A stretch of DNA of 37,522 nt from an uncultured Chlorobiota bacterium (GTDB lineage: Bacteria; Bacteroidota; Bacteroidia; Bacteroidales; JAADGE01), in contig CAMZKV010000053.1 in the NCBI GenBank assembly GCA_947311445.1, positions 1 to 37,522 on the forward strand, in the 5' to 3' direction. The position numbers were made by a program, and so were the translations under genes. The number at the start of each line of letters is the position of its first letter. The stretch's first letter is position 1. Below are positions 25,632 to 34,865 of the stretch, in pieces. The notes beneath the pieces are model-generated. The model had not been told where the DNA came from. It saw nothing but the letters and a program-made list of their open reading frames with translations, and did no database searches.

Positions 25632-26576
25632 CTAGGCTATAAGAATTGCTACTCCTCCTGAATATCCTCCCCCAAAAACTGAAAAAACAAGTGTTTCTCC
25701 TTTTTTAATTTTTGAAATGTTTTGAGATAATGCGAGTGGAGAACTAGCACAACCAGTATTTCCTAATTCTTTAATGTTTAGAAAGATTTTATTTGTAGAT
25801 ATTTTTAATTTTTTTGCAACTTTTTTAATTATTCTGATATTTGCTTGGTGAGGAATTAAATAATCAATCTCATCAATGCTCATATTGTTTTTGCTCAATA
25901 ATTCTTTAACTAGTTCCGACATATACTTCACAGCATTTATGTACACATCTTGTCCGTGAGGCATTTTAATTCCGCCTTTATTTGGTTGCAAAACAACTCC
26001 TTTGTTTCCTTCCCCAATATTTGCAAGTCCGTATGTTAGAATGTCTTTAATGTATATATCATTTTCAGATAATCTTTCTTTTGAAATTAAAACAGCCACT
26101 GCTGCATCTCCCCACAAATGTCCTGCAATTGGGTCTTTTGGGTTATAGTATGCAGTATTATGTTCGGAAGCAATTACTAGTGCTTTTTTAGCTTTTTTTA
26201 TTGCAAAATATCCTTCTACAATTTCAAGTGCATTAACAAAAGAAGAACATGCTGATGAAATTGAAACAACTTTTGTATTTGAAATTTTAAAATGGTTTTG
26301 AATTGCATGAGCTAAAGTTCCAACTGTATCAAAAGGAGAATATGTTGCTCCAATAATAAAATCAACTTCTGTTATTGAAAAGTTTAATTTGGATGATAGA
26401 TTTTCACATGCTTTAACAGCCATTGTGTTTGTGTTTTCGTCTTCTCCTGCTTTGCTTCTGGTTTTAATTCCGGTTCTTTGAAAAATCCATTCTTCATCGG
26501 TTCCGTTTTTATTAAAAAACCAACTATTAGGAACTCTTTCTTTTGGAATATAATGAGATATTTTGTTGATATACAT
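25632..26576 (-). CDS. 3-oxoacyl-ACP synthase III family protein (FabH-like)
   Basis: The frame could start at 26669, overlapping mreC, but the ATG at 26576 (MYINKISHYIPKE) matches the family N-terminus and gives 314 residues. The thiolase-fold triad is intact: Cys110 (SSACSSFVNALE), His243 (IPHQANIRII) and Asn273 (LGNTGCASSP). WGDAAVAVL and FGGGYSGG are also typical. KAS III enzymes condense an acyl-CoA with malonyl-ACP to start fatty acid or polyketide chains. It may be FabH or a specialised paralogue. No other fab genes adjoin it. It follows mreC after about 35 bases on the same strand, an unusual placement. Confidence 0.88.
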   Translation of the reverse strand: MYINKISHYIPKERVPNSWFFNKNGTDEEWIFQRTGIKTRSKAGEDENTNTMAVKACENLSSKLNFSITEVDFIIGATYSPFDTVGTLAHAIQNHFKISNTKVVSISSACSSFVNALEIVEGYFAIKKAKKALVIASEHNTAYYNPKDPIAGHLWGDAAVAVLISKERLSENDIYIKDILTYGLANIGEGNKGVVLQPNKGGIKMPHGQDVYINAVKYMSELVKELLSKNNMSIDEIDYLIPHQANIRIIKKVAKKLKISTNKIFLNIKELGNTGCASSPLALSQNISKIKKGETLVFSVFGGGYSGGVAILIA

Positions 26577-26610
26577 ATGTGAGTTAGTGCAAAGTTGAAT
26601 AAAATAGTCT

Positions 26611-27429
26611 TTAAAAGTGAAACAGTTGAATTGTGCTATCTTCAAGTTGTGTTTGTTCTTCTTTCCCAAGATAGTCCACTACATAAACATATTTTAAATT
26701 TTTAAAATCTTGATTTAGTTTTACTTTTATTTTGTAGAAACTGTTTTTCTTTTCAAATTCATAAACTGTTCCTATAGTTATTCCTTCTGGAAATAAGGAA
26801 GAAAACCCCGATGTTACAATTTTATCCCCTTTATATAATGAGGAATAATCAGGAATGTCTGATAAAATAATATATTTATAATCTTCTTTATCCCAATTTA
26901 ATGTTCCAAAATAATTTGTTCTTATAACTTTTGCACTTAATCTCATTTTTGAGTTTAATAATGAAATTACTGTACAATAATTATTACTGACTGCCGAAAC
27001 TACTCCAACTGCACCGGAATTAGAAATAACAGCCATGTCTTCTTTAATGCCTTTGTTTTTGCCAATATTTAATGTTATTATATTATTTGGTTTATGAACA
27101 GAATTTTTAATTACAGTTGCAGAATGATAAAAATATCCGGTGTTTTCAATTTTTTTTGAAAAAATAACTCTATTATCAGGTAATTCTTTTTTTTTGTTTT
27201 TAAGTAGTTCGTTTTCTGCTTTTAGGATTTCGTTTTGATGTATAAGCTGAAAATAATTACCAACAAAACTTATTTTTTCATTAAATAAACCTGAGACAAA
27301 ATTTGCTGATGACGTAAATATAGTTGTTTTTTCGGTATTCCTTACAGCAAGAAAAATTGAAATTGATTCTAATATTAAAAACATTATAAAAAAGTAGGAA
27401 CTTAATATAAGTTTAAATAAGTTTTTCAC
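26611..27429 (-). CDS. mreC: Rod shape-determining protein MreC
   Basis: This 272-residue protein has a membrane anchor (about 6-29), a periplasmic coiled coil (about 60-85, rich in Glu, Lys and Asn) and the MreC beta-barrel domains: NNIITLNIGKNKGIKEDMAVISNSGAVGVVSAVSNNYCTVI, then GDKIVTSGFSSLFPEGITIGTV. MreC links MreB filaments to the elongation peptidoglycan synthases. It follows mreB after 186 bases on the same strand. mreD, PBP2 and rodA, which usually come next, are not in the window; a KAS III gene occupies that place instead. Confidence 0.93.
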   Translation of the reverse strand: MKNLFKLILSSYFFIMFLILESISIFLAVRNTEKTTIFTSSANFVSGLFNEKISFVGNYFQLIHQNEILKAENELLKNKKKELPDNRVIFSKKIENTGYFYHSATVIKNSVHKPNNIITLNIGKNKGIKEDMAVISNSGAVGVVSAVSNNYCTVISLLNSKMRLSAKVIRTNYFGTLNWDKEDYKYIILSDIPDYSSLYKGDKIVTSGFSSLFPEGITIGTVYEFEKKNSFYKIKVKLNQDFKNLKYVYVVDYLGKEEQTQLEDSTIQLFHF

Positions 27430-27532
27430 CTGTTCAAAGTTCTATAATCAATTAGTATTAAGCGTATTAATAGCTTTTAATTTGTTAAACTTGTGTGCTT
27501 TGCTTATAAGAACACTTACATTTAACAGAAAG

Positions 27533-27560
27533 AAATAAACATTATTTATCATGTTTATTT
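27533..27560. repeat. Inverted repeat between mreB and mreC
   Basis: AAATAAACAT (27533-27542) and ATGTTTATTT (27551-27560) form a perfect 10-bp, AT-rich stem with an 8-base loop in the 186-base mreB-mreC gap. It could lower readthrough from mreB into mreC, protect the mRNA end or bind a protein. No run of Ts strong enough for a standard terminator follows. Confidence 0.35.
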
Positions 27561-27615
27561 GTGTCAAATTTTATTTAATTCATTAATCTAATGTTCGGTT
27601 TTTTATAAGGTTATT

Positions 27616-28635
27616 TTATCTTTTCAGAAACTCAAATTTATCAACATTTTTCAGAGCGATTCCCGTCCCTCTCGCAACTACGTGAAGAGGGTCTTCTGCA
27701 ATGTGAAATTTAATGTTAGTTTTTTCTGATAATCTTTTGTCTAGTCCTCTGAGAAGAGCTCCGCCACCTGCTAAGAATATTCCTTTTTCGTGAATGTCTG
27801 AATACAATTCAGGAGGAGTTTTTTCTAACACGCTTATTATTGCAGATTCAAGTTTTGCAATTGATTTGTCAAGACAATGTGCAATTTCATCATGGGAAAC
27901 GGGAATTTCTATTGGTAAAGCAGTCATTTGATGAGGTCCTCTAACAATAAATTTTTCAGGGACTTCATCAATCTCAACCATTGCAGCACCAACTTTTATT
28001 TTAATTTTTTCTGCTGTTCTTTCTCCGATTTTGATGTTATGCTGGTGTCGCATATATTCTCTAATGTCTTGTGTGAAATCATCGCCTGCAATACGTAAGG
28101 ATTTGTTACTAACAATTCCTCCAAGTGAAATAACCGCAATTTCAGTTGTTCCGCCTCCTATATCAACAACCATGTTTCCAGCAGGGGCTTCAACGTCAAT
28201 TCCCATTCCGAGTGCAGCAGCCATAGGTTCAAAAATCATGTAAACATCCCTTGCTCCGGCGTGTTCTGCTGAATCTCTTACTGCACGTATTTCTACCTCA
28301 GTACTTCCTGAGGGTATGCAAATAACTAATTTTAAAGATGGTGAAAAGAATTTTGATTTAGATGTTCCCATTTTAATTAGCTCTCTTATCATGAGTTCAG
28401 CTGCCATAAAATCTGCAATTACTCCATCTCGAAGAGGTCTGATTGTTGTTATTCCTTCATGGGTTTTCCCGTGCATTTGTCTTGCTTTGTTCCCAATTGC
28501 AATTAGTTTGTTGTTAGCACCTAATGCTACAATTGATGGTTCATCTACAACAATTTTATCATTTTCTATAATAATTGTATTTGCAGTACCTAAATCTATT
28601 GCTATTTCTTTATTTAAAAAACTAAATAATCCCAT
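27616..28635 (-). CDS. mreB: Rod shape-determining protein MreB
   Basis: This 339-residue actin-like protein has the standard length. Phosphate-binding and hinge motifs are present: IAIDLGTANTII near the N-terminus, DGVIADFMAAELMIRELI, FEPMAAALGMG, MVVDIGGGTTEIAVISLGGIV, and the late FLAGGGALLRGLD. It polymerises under the inner membrane and guides lateral wall synthesis. It lies 96 bases after the M23 endopeptidase gene and before mreC, all on the minus strand. Confidence 0.97.
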   Translation of the reverse strand: MGLFSFLNKEIAIDLGTANTIIIENDKIVVDEPSIVALGANNKLIAIGNKARQMHGKTHEGITTIRPLRDGVIADFMAAELMIRELIKMGTSKSKFFSPSLKLVICIPSGSTEVEIRAVRDSAEHAGARDVYMIFEPMAAALGMGIDVEAPAGNMVVDIGGGTTEIAVISLGGIVSNKSLRIAGDDFTQDIREYMRHQHNIKIGERTAEKIKIKVGAAMVEIDEVPEKFIVRGPHQMTALPIEIPVSHDEIAHCLDKSIAKLESAIISVLEKTPPELYSDIHEKGIFLAGGGALLRGLDKRLSEKTNIKFHIAEDPLHVVARGTGIALKNVDKFEFLKR

Positions 28636-28731
28636 TATATATTTTAATATTTTTTATTCCTGAAAAAAACTCTCCGGTATATATCTTTGTAATACAGCGA
28701 AGAGTTTGCGTTTATTTATATTTTTTTATTT

Positions 28732-29709
28732 TCATTCAAAAATATGTGTTTCAGATTTTGTTGAAACTTCAATCATTTTATTGTATTCTTCTTCGCTCAA
28801 ATCTTCATAATAAAAATTAACAGGATTTACGGGTTTTCCATTTATCCTTACTTCATAATGAAGATGAGGAGAAACCGAACGACCAGTGCTTCCAACAAGT
28901 CCTATTATATCTCCTCTTTTTACTTTTTGTCCTTTTTTAACTAAAATTTTGCTTTGGTGAGCATAATAAGTAATATATCCGAAACCGTGGTCAATTTTCA
29001 CAATATTTCCATAACCGCCAGAAGAACCACTTGCTTGAATAACTATTCCGTCTCCCGTGGCATGGATTTTTGTTCCTCTTGGTGCAGTTAAATCAACGCC
29101 TGTATGCATTTTCCAAACGCCCAAAATAGGATGAAGTCTTCTTCCGAAAGAAGATCCAAATCTTGTTAATTCATCAAGAGCAATTGGTTGTATTGCAGGA
29201 ATTGCAGCGGCCATTTTTTCTTTGTTTTTTACAAGTTCAAAAATGTCTTTATATGAATTTGATTGAACTAGCATTACATTTGAAATGATATCTGTTTTTT
29301 TTGATGTGTTAATCAATAAGTCAGAATTTTTATATTTTTTAAACGATTGATACCTGTCGCTACCCCCAAAACCTGCTTTTCGTTTTGTTTCGGAAATTGG
29401 TTTTGCTTGAAATATCATTCTGTAAACATTATCATCTCTATTTTGTAATATTTTTAAGGTTTGTGTTGTTTGAGCAAGTTCCTTATTGTAAAGATTAAAT
29501 TTTTGCTTTAGTGCATCGGTTTTTTCAGATAAGTATAACTCTTCTGGGCTTATCACAAAAGATGTGAAAATATAGAATAGTAAAATTCCTGTAACTACAG
29601 ACATTAAAGCTTTAGGAAGAAAAGTTTTAATAATACTTTTTAAAAAAAGTTTTTCTTGAAACTCGTATGTTAATGTTTTAGGATTAAATTTATAATGATT
29701 ATTTGTCAT
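28732..29709 (-). CDS. M23 family (LytM-type) peptidoglycan endopeptidase
   Basis: This 325-residue protein has a single membrane anchor (about 34-53), a coiled-coil-like region (about 62-90) and an M23 domain (about 182-300). The zinc ligands and catalytic histidines are present: His202 and Asp206 (MHTGVDLTAPRGT), His251 (YYAHQSKI) and His282/His284 (SPHLHYEVRINGKPVNP). It should therefore be an active cross-link hydrolase acting in the periplasm. It lies immediately upstream of mreB and mreC on the same strand, which suggests a role in wall expansion during elongation. Its complete motif set is a useful contrast to the degenerate copy in the BlaR1-like protein. Confidence 0.93.
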   Translation of the reverse strand: MTNNHYKFNPKTLTYEFQEKLFLKSIIKTFLPKALMSVVTGILLFYIFTSFVISPEELYLSEKTDALKQKFNLYNKELAQTTQTLKILQNRDDNVYRMIFQAKPISETKRKAGFGGSDRYQSFKKYKNSDLLINTSKKTDIISNVMLVQSNSYKDIFELVKNKEKMAAAIPAIQPIALDELTRFGSSFGRRLHPILGVWKMHTGVDLTAPRGTKIHATGDGIVIQASGSSGGYGNIVKIDHGFGYITYYAHQSKILVKKGQKVKRGDIIGLVGSTGRSVSPHLHYEVRINGKPVNPVNFYYEDLSEEEYNKMIEVSTKSETHIFE

Positions 29710-29946
29710 GACAATTTTATTAAATTTAATGTCATAGTAATATAGTTTTAGGTGTTTTCAGAATTAATCGCCAAAAATAGGTATAATATATTTAAAAACA
29801 TAATTTTTAAGATTGTTTTTTTTCTAAAATCATGAAAGTTGATAACATATAATTATCTGAACAACAAAGGATAAAGAAAAACATAATAGTTAAATGTATA
29901 AAAGTTTTAATTTATAAAATAGAAAGGTAAACAATTATTTAAGATT

Positions 29947-31533
29947 TTAGAAGAAATCTGTTGTTTCATTAAAAATTCTAGATGTGATACCGAGATAAAT
30001 TATTGTATTATTTTTTTTGTAAGTTTTATTAGAAATTAATTTTTTATAAGTGCCTATTTCTATTCTTAAATTATATTTTGGATTTACTATGTAAGAGAAA
30101 TTAAAATCTATAAATGACATATTTGTTTTTTCTCCTTGCAAAATAGATATTTTATAGTCATTTGGTCTTAGATTGTATGAGTTATATATATTACCTCCAT
30201 AGCTGATTGTGTCAATATCATATCCTTTTTTTTCAAAAATCATTTTAGCTCTTATTGAAAATCTTTTTTTATTGTATCTAATAATTGAAATTGCTTCTGC
30301 AAAATTAGCCCCTGATGGATGTGCTAAATTTTGATGATAATTTCCATAATTTATATTTGAAATTGCGCTTTCAGAAATAGTTGTTCCATGAGAATATGTG
30401 TATGGTTTAACAATATTTATCTCGGCTCTAAAAAATAAGCCATAAATATTAAGGAAGTTATAAGCTTTTAAACCTGCTTGGGCTCCAAATTTATTACCCC
30501 ACCATCCTGATGATTTTTTTAGTTCTGAAATAATTAAATCGTCTAAAATAAATTGAGAATATAGGTGTAAAGATTTAAAAAGCCTTAAATTTAGACCAAA
30601 TCCCATTAATGAATTGTCGGCAGTTCCTGAATAAAATTCTACAGGGCGATAAAAAATTAAAGGATTGAAATATGCAGCCTCATAACCTTTTTTATTTCCG
30701 CGGATATCATAAGGGTTTGTAATAATTGTTTCAAAGAAATTGAAGTTTATTCTTTTTGAGATATTCAGGCTAAAATAATGAGTGAAAGTTGCCTTTTTAA
30801 AAAAATTAAAACTTTGCTTACCATTAAAAAGTTCAAAATCATTGAGTTTAGCTGCTAACCAAATATATTTTATTCTCCAAATATCTATTGTTGCTTTTAT
30901 GTATGGATATGAATTGCTATTGTCTGAAAGAAAAAGAGAGCGATAACCATTTCCAAAAAAATGTTTTCCGTTTCCTAGGTGAAAATAAATATTTTCATTT
31001 GCTTGATATGTTAGTTCGCCTGAAAAAGAAACATATGAGTAATTGTTTCCGTTGTTATTTAAAAATTTACCAAAATGAGGAATAATACCAAATGAATCAG
31101 CAAAATTTGTTTGAGAATCTGATAAATCAACGTTTGAATAAAAAAAGTTTGATGTTAAAAAGAGTTTATTTTTTACATTAGAATTAAGACTTAATCCAAT
31201 TCTGTTATCAAGTAGTATTGAAGATGTTGTTTGATTGTAGTTTATAAGAGAATGAAATATTGGGTTTATTTTCAGAAAGGATTTGTTTTTTTCAATTTTA
31301 ATTAAATCATAATTAAAAAGTTTGTTTAGTAATTTAGATTTAACAGGAATAATTGATGGCTTTTTAAAGTTTTTAAAATCTTTTGGGATGTATGGTTTTA
31401 TTGAAAAATGAAACTTATTATTTGATGATATTGATTTTTCATTTTGATAAATTAGCTCAGAATTTAAATGTATATTTTGTCCGAAAATATTTAAAGATAG
31501 AAATAGAAAAAACGGGAGTATTATTTTTTGCAT
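29947..31533 (-). CDS. RemB/Wzi-like outer-membrane beta-barrel protein
   Basis: This 528-residue protein has a signal peptide (1-19) and repeated amphipathic strands with aromatic ends. The stretches HLGNGKHFFGNGYRSLFLSDNSNSYP, AAYFNPLIFYRPVEFYSGTADNSLMG, WWGNKFGAQAG and NLAHPSGANF match the family that includes capsule-assembly Wzi and the gliding protein RemB of Flavobacterium johnsoniae. It follows the WecA-like transferase after ten bases, so the two are cotranscribed, which favours a role in surface polysaccharide. No gld or spr gliding genes are in the window, so gliding cannot be claimed. Confidence 0.8.
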   Translation of the reverse strand: MQKIILPFFLFLSLNIFGQNIHLNSELIYQNEKSISSNNKFHFSIKPYIPKDFKNFKKPSIIPVKSKLLNKLFNYDLIKIEKNKSFLKINPIFHSLINYNQTTSSILLDNRIGLSLNSNVKNKLFLTSNFFYSNVDLSDSQTNFADSFGIIPHFGKFLNNNGNNYSYVSFSGELTYQANENIYFHLGNGKHFFGNGYRSLFLSDNSNSYPYIKATIDIWRIKYIWLAAKLNDFELFNGKQSFNFFKKATFTHYFSLNISKRINFNFFETIITNPYDIRGNKKGYEAAYFNPLIFYRPVEFYSGTADNSLMGFGLNLRLFKSLHLYSQFILDDLIISELKKSSGWWGNKFGAQAGLKAYNFLNIYGLFFRAEINIVKPYTYSHGTTISESAISNINYGNYHQNLAHPSGANFAEAISIIRYNKKRFSIRAKMIFEKKGYDIDTISYGGNIYNSYNLRPNDYKISILQGEKTNMSFIDFNFSYIVNPKYNLRIEIGTYKKLISNKTYKKNNTIIYLGITSRIFNETTDFF

Positions 31534-31543
31534 TTAAGTAGTT

Positions 31544-32608
31544 TTATTTTTTCTTATTTAATATTACCGGGACGTAAAAAATTATCATAGCTGCCAATAG
31601 GAAAACAAGTGTCAATCTCCTAATACCCATTGTATTATGGAGTAGCATGGCGGCTAAAATAAATAGTATATTTATAATTACAATTATGAGAACTGCTTGT
31701 TTATGTGAAAGCCCAAGTTGAATAAAAATATGATGAATATGTTGTTTGTCTGGTCTAAATAAAGGTTTTCTTTGAAAAAAGCGTATAAACATAACTCTAA
31801 GAGTGTCAAAAAGTGGAATTGCTAAAATTGCAAGCGATATTGCAGGAGATCCATATTTAGCATAATCAAAGTTTTTATTAATATTCATTTCGTTAAATTT
31901 TATAATTAACACCGTAATAATTAAACCTAAGATTAACGAGCCGGTATCACCCATAAATATTTTGTTTTTTTTGCTGAATAAATTGTAGCGTAAAAACCCT
32001 ACTAATGCACCAATAATTGCAACAGAAATAATAGCATATTGATATTCTTTGACCAAAAAAAACCAAATTCCTAGCGAGCCTGCAGAAACTACTCCAATAC
32101 TTGCCGACAATCCATCAATTCCGTCAATTAAATTAAAGCCGTTTATTATCACAAGAAAAACAAAAATTGTTAAAGGAATTCCAATATAACGAGAAATGTC
32201 AGTTATGCCAAAGAAACCATGTAAGTTTGTAAGTTCTAAATCGGAAAAAAAAATTATTATAAAAGTAACAACAATTTGGCCTAAAAGTTTTGTTAGAGGA
32301 GCTATTACCAATATATCGTCCTTAATACCAATAAAAAATAAAATTATTGTACCTGCAATAATATATTTAAGTTCAGGAATTATTTGAATATTACAAAAAA
32401 ATAAACTTGAAACTGCAAAACCTGAGAAAATTGCAAGTCCTCCTAAAGTTGGTACACTATATGTATGAACCGTTCTTTCGTCAGGTTCATCAAACAGATG
32501 TTTTAATTTTGCAACTTTAATAATAGAAGGTATTGAAACCAAACTAATAATTAATGAAGCAAGAAATGTTCCTGCAATAATATATATAGGTGGTATTGAC
32601 TCAAACAT
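31544..32608 (-). CDS. WecA/TagO-like undecaprenyl-phosphate sugar-1-phosphate transferase
   Basis: This 354-residue polytopic membrane protein of the MraY/WecA family links a sugar-1-phosphate, usually GlcNAc-1-P, to undecaprenyl phosphate on the cytoplasmic face. Motifs include DEPDERTVHTYSVPTLGG (40-57), Asp97-Asp98, NLIDGIDGLS (159-168), GDTGS (220-224) and the HIHH tetrad (290-293). The HIHH tetrad favours WecA/TagO over MraY. About ten membrane segments fit. It initiates surface-polysaccharide assembly and is coupled to the RemB/Wzi-like barrel gene downstream. It diverges from the SDR gene across 170 bases in which I see no good consensus promoter. Confidence 0.9.
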   Translation of the reverse strand: MFESIPPIYIIAGTFLASLIISLVSIPSIIKVAKLKHLFDEPDERTVHTYSVPTLGGLAIFSGFAVSSLFFCNIQIIPELKYIIAGTIILFFIGIKDDILVIAPLTKLLGQIVVTFIIIFFSDLELTNLHGFFGITDISRYIGIPLTIFVFLVIINGFNLIDGIDGLSASIGVVSAGSLGIWFFLVKEYQYAIISVAIIGALVGFLRYNLFSKKNKIFMGDTGSLILGLIITVLIIKFNEMNINKNFDYAKYGSPAISLAILAIPLFDTLRVMFIRFFQRKPLFRPDKQHIHHIFIQLGLSHKQAVLIIVIINILFILAAMLLHNTMGIRRLTLVFLLAAMIIFYVPVILNKKK

Positions 32609-32778
32609 TTTGTATGAAGTTTTTTACAAAGGTCATTATTTTTCTAATAAAAAAGAAATTTCATTAAGGTTTTTACTTTTAATTTGCATTTTTGTACTTT
32701 AAAGATATTTTTTTGGAATAAAGGTTGCTTACTAATAAGGATAAAATGATATTTTAATTTTTTAAAAATAATTTTTAT

Positions 32779-33801
32779 ATGAATATTCTAGTAACAGGTG
32801 GAACAGGGATGACAGGGGCACATCTACTTTTAAAGTTGGTTGAAAAAGGAAATGCTGTTTTCGCACTATACAGAAATAAATCTAATATTAAAAATACAAA
32901 AAAAATATTTTCTTATCATAAAAGTAATGCAGAAGAATTTTTTTCTAAAATAAATTGGATTGAAGGTGATATTACTGATATAAACTCTTTAAATTATGCA
33001 ATTAAAAATGTGGACTATGTTTATCATACCGCTGCAACTGTTTCTTTTATCCCTTCTGAAAAAGATAGAATGATTTACAACAATGTAAAAGGTACAGCAA
33101 ATGTTGTGAATGCATGTTTAAGAAATAATGTAAAAAAACTTTGCCATATAAGTTCTATTTCTGCACTAGGAAAATCTTTAAAAGGAGTTGATGTTTCTGA
33201 AAACACAGAAAGAAAAGCGAATCTTAATGTTTCAGATTATGGAATAAGTAAGTTTCGTTCCGAAAATGAAGTATGGCGAGGAATTGCTGAGGGACTAAAT
33301 GCTGTTATTGTAAACCCTTCAATAATTCTTGGTGCAGGAAATTGGGAGCATGGAAGCCCAAGAATGATAAAAACAGTATGGGACGGGCTTAAATATTATA
33401 CAAAAGGAGGAAGTGGATTTGTTGATGTTGAAGATGTTGCAAAAATTATAATAAAACTAACTGAAAGTGAAATTGTGGGCGAAAGATTTTTATTAAATAG
33501 TGAAAACCTTCCTTTTAGAACTGTATTTGATACAATAGCAGATAATCTTAATAAAAAAAAACCAAATATTTTTGCTTCTAACTTTATGCTACATTCTTTA
33601 AAGAATTTTGATAAGTTAAGACTTTTTATTTTGGGCAAAGAACCCAGAATTACAAAACATACATTATATTCTGCACAGAAAACTGAGAAATTTTCAAATA
33701 AGAAAATTAAACAAGTTATTCAATATGATTTTAAACCAATAAATGATTCAATAAAAAATATTTGTAAGATTTTTTTGGAAGAAGTTGAACAAAAAAGATA
33801 A
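32779..33801 (+). CDS. NAD-dependent epimerase/dehydratase (extended SDR) family protein
   Basis: This 340-residue protein has a Rossmann NAD(P)-binding motif GGTGMTG (7-13), an adenine-binding region around DITD, the catalytic Ser in CHISSISALG and the YxxxK in YGISK. The segment VNPSIILGAGNWEHGSPRM and GFVDVEDVA are typical of extended SDRs acting on sugars, dihydroflavonol-like substrates or lipids. The substrate cannot be determined. It is followed after 21 bases by a putative outer-membrane protein gene, so the two are likely cotranscribed. Confidence 0.85.
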   Translation: MNILVTGGTGMTGAHLLLKLVEKGNAVFALYRNKSNIKNTKKIFSYHKSNAEEFFSKINWIEGDITDINSLNYAIKNVDYVYHTAATVSFIPSEKDRMIYNNVKGTANVVNACLRNNVKKLCHISSISALGKSLKGVDVSENTERKANLNVSDYGISKFRSENEVWRGIAEGLNAVIVNPSIILGAGNWEHGSPRMIKTVWDGLKYYTKGGSGFVDVEDVAKIIIKLTESEIVGERFLLNSENLPFRTVFDTIADNLNKKKPNIFASNFMLHSLKNFDKLRLFILGKEPRITKHTLYSAQKTEKFSNKKIKQVIQYDFKPINDSIKNICKIFLEEVEQKR

Positions 33802-33822
33802 TTTTGTCGTAATAGATTATAA

Positions 33823-34761
33823 ATGAGAGGATTTTTATTCATATTAATATTTTTATTAAGTTTTTTTTGTGTTTCAAAGCTAAAAGCTCAAAACCCAATT
33901 TGGACTGATGGCACAGCATTTACCATTCAGAAAAAGAAGTTGGAAGTAAGTTTATTTAGACCATGGAAATATGGTCTTACAAAAAAAGATGAACTTTCTT
34001 CTCATATACTTGGCTCTATTTTATTGCCACATTTGTTTTATAAAAGAAGGTGGGTGCAGTTTAAATTATTTGAACAAAGATTTTTATTTTCAACCAGACA
34101 TGGATTGTATTACCCAAGATTTGCATTAAATTTGAATAAACGTTTAAACTTTAAATATATAGAATTAGTTCCTAATGACCTTTCTATTCCTCATACACTT
34201 GCTTTTCAGAATGAAATTATTTTGAGCCATTTTTTAAATGAACCTACTCACTGTAGAGCAGGAGATAAATTACTAACAGCAAGATTAGGGTTTAAATATG
34301 CTTTGAAGTTTAGCCAATATGAACACCCATTAATTTATCGTTCACTTTTGTACAGAGAAACTATTGTTTTATATCCCGGTTTTGTTTGGTATGTTGGAGC
34401 AGATATTGATGGGCATCTTAACCGTTTTTTTAACTATTTTGCAGATATAGATTATTATGCTCACGAATTTATAAAAAGTTGGTCAGTTGAAAGTAAATTA
34501 GGAATTACAGGTTATTCCGGAAAACATTTAACAGGTATTGCCGGCATAAAACTTGGATATTCTAAAATTATTGGAGGAAATCAGTTCTTAATTATGCCGA
34601 TTGCCGGGTTTTCATATCTTTTTGATTTAAGGAAAAAAGAAAAATTCAAAAATAGGTTATTTAAAAATGATGTTTTTAAACATGACAATTCCTTAGAACG
34701 AGATGATAAATATTATGAAATGGAAGAAAAACGGGAAAGTTTAAAGGATACTATTAATTAG
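33823..34761 (+). CDS. Putative outer-membrane beta-barrel protein
   Basis: This 312-residue protein has a clear signal peptide (about 1-22, ending SKLKAQ). The mature region has alternating hydrophobic strands rich in Phe, Tyr, Leu and Gly, consistent with a small beta-barrel (for example LTGIAGIKLGYSKIIGGNQFLIMPIAGFSYLF, about 237-270). The final 40 residues are charged and probably periplasmic. I do not recognise a named family. It follows the SDR gene closely. The barrel assignment is an inference from composition and strand pattern. Confidence 0.55.
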   Translation: MRGFLFILIFLLSFFCVSKLKAQNPIWTDGTAFTIQKKKLEVSLFRPWKYGLTKKDELSSHILGSILLPHLFYKRRWVQFKLFEQRFLFSTRHGLYYPRFALNLNKRLNFKYIELVPNDLSIPHTLAFQNEIILSHFLNEPTHCRAGDKLLTARLGFKYALKFSQYEHPLIYRSLLYRETIVLYPGFVWYVGADIDGHLNRFFNYFADIDYYAHEFIKSWSVESKLGITGYSGKHLTGIAGIKLGYSKIIGGNQFLIMPIAGFSYLFDLRKKEKFKNRLFKNDVFKHDNSLERDDKYYEMEEKRESLKDTIN

Positions 34762-34865
34762 CTGTGTATAGAAAGTAGTTAGGTTTTATCCAAAAAAGGA
34801 TTATGTAAATTTCTGATAACTTGTAATAGTCTGATTATAACATGTTTGAAATTTTAGAAATATTC

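Noticed and set aside
26577-26669. KAS III protein starting at 26669 and overlapping mreC
   Set aside because: The extra 31 residues do not look like KAS III and would overlap mreC by 59 bases; the ATG at 26576 fits the family start.
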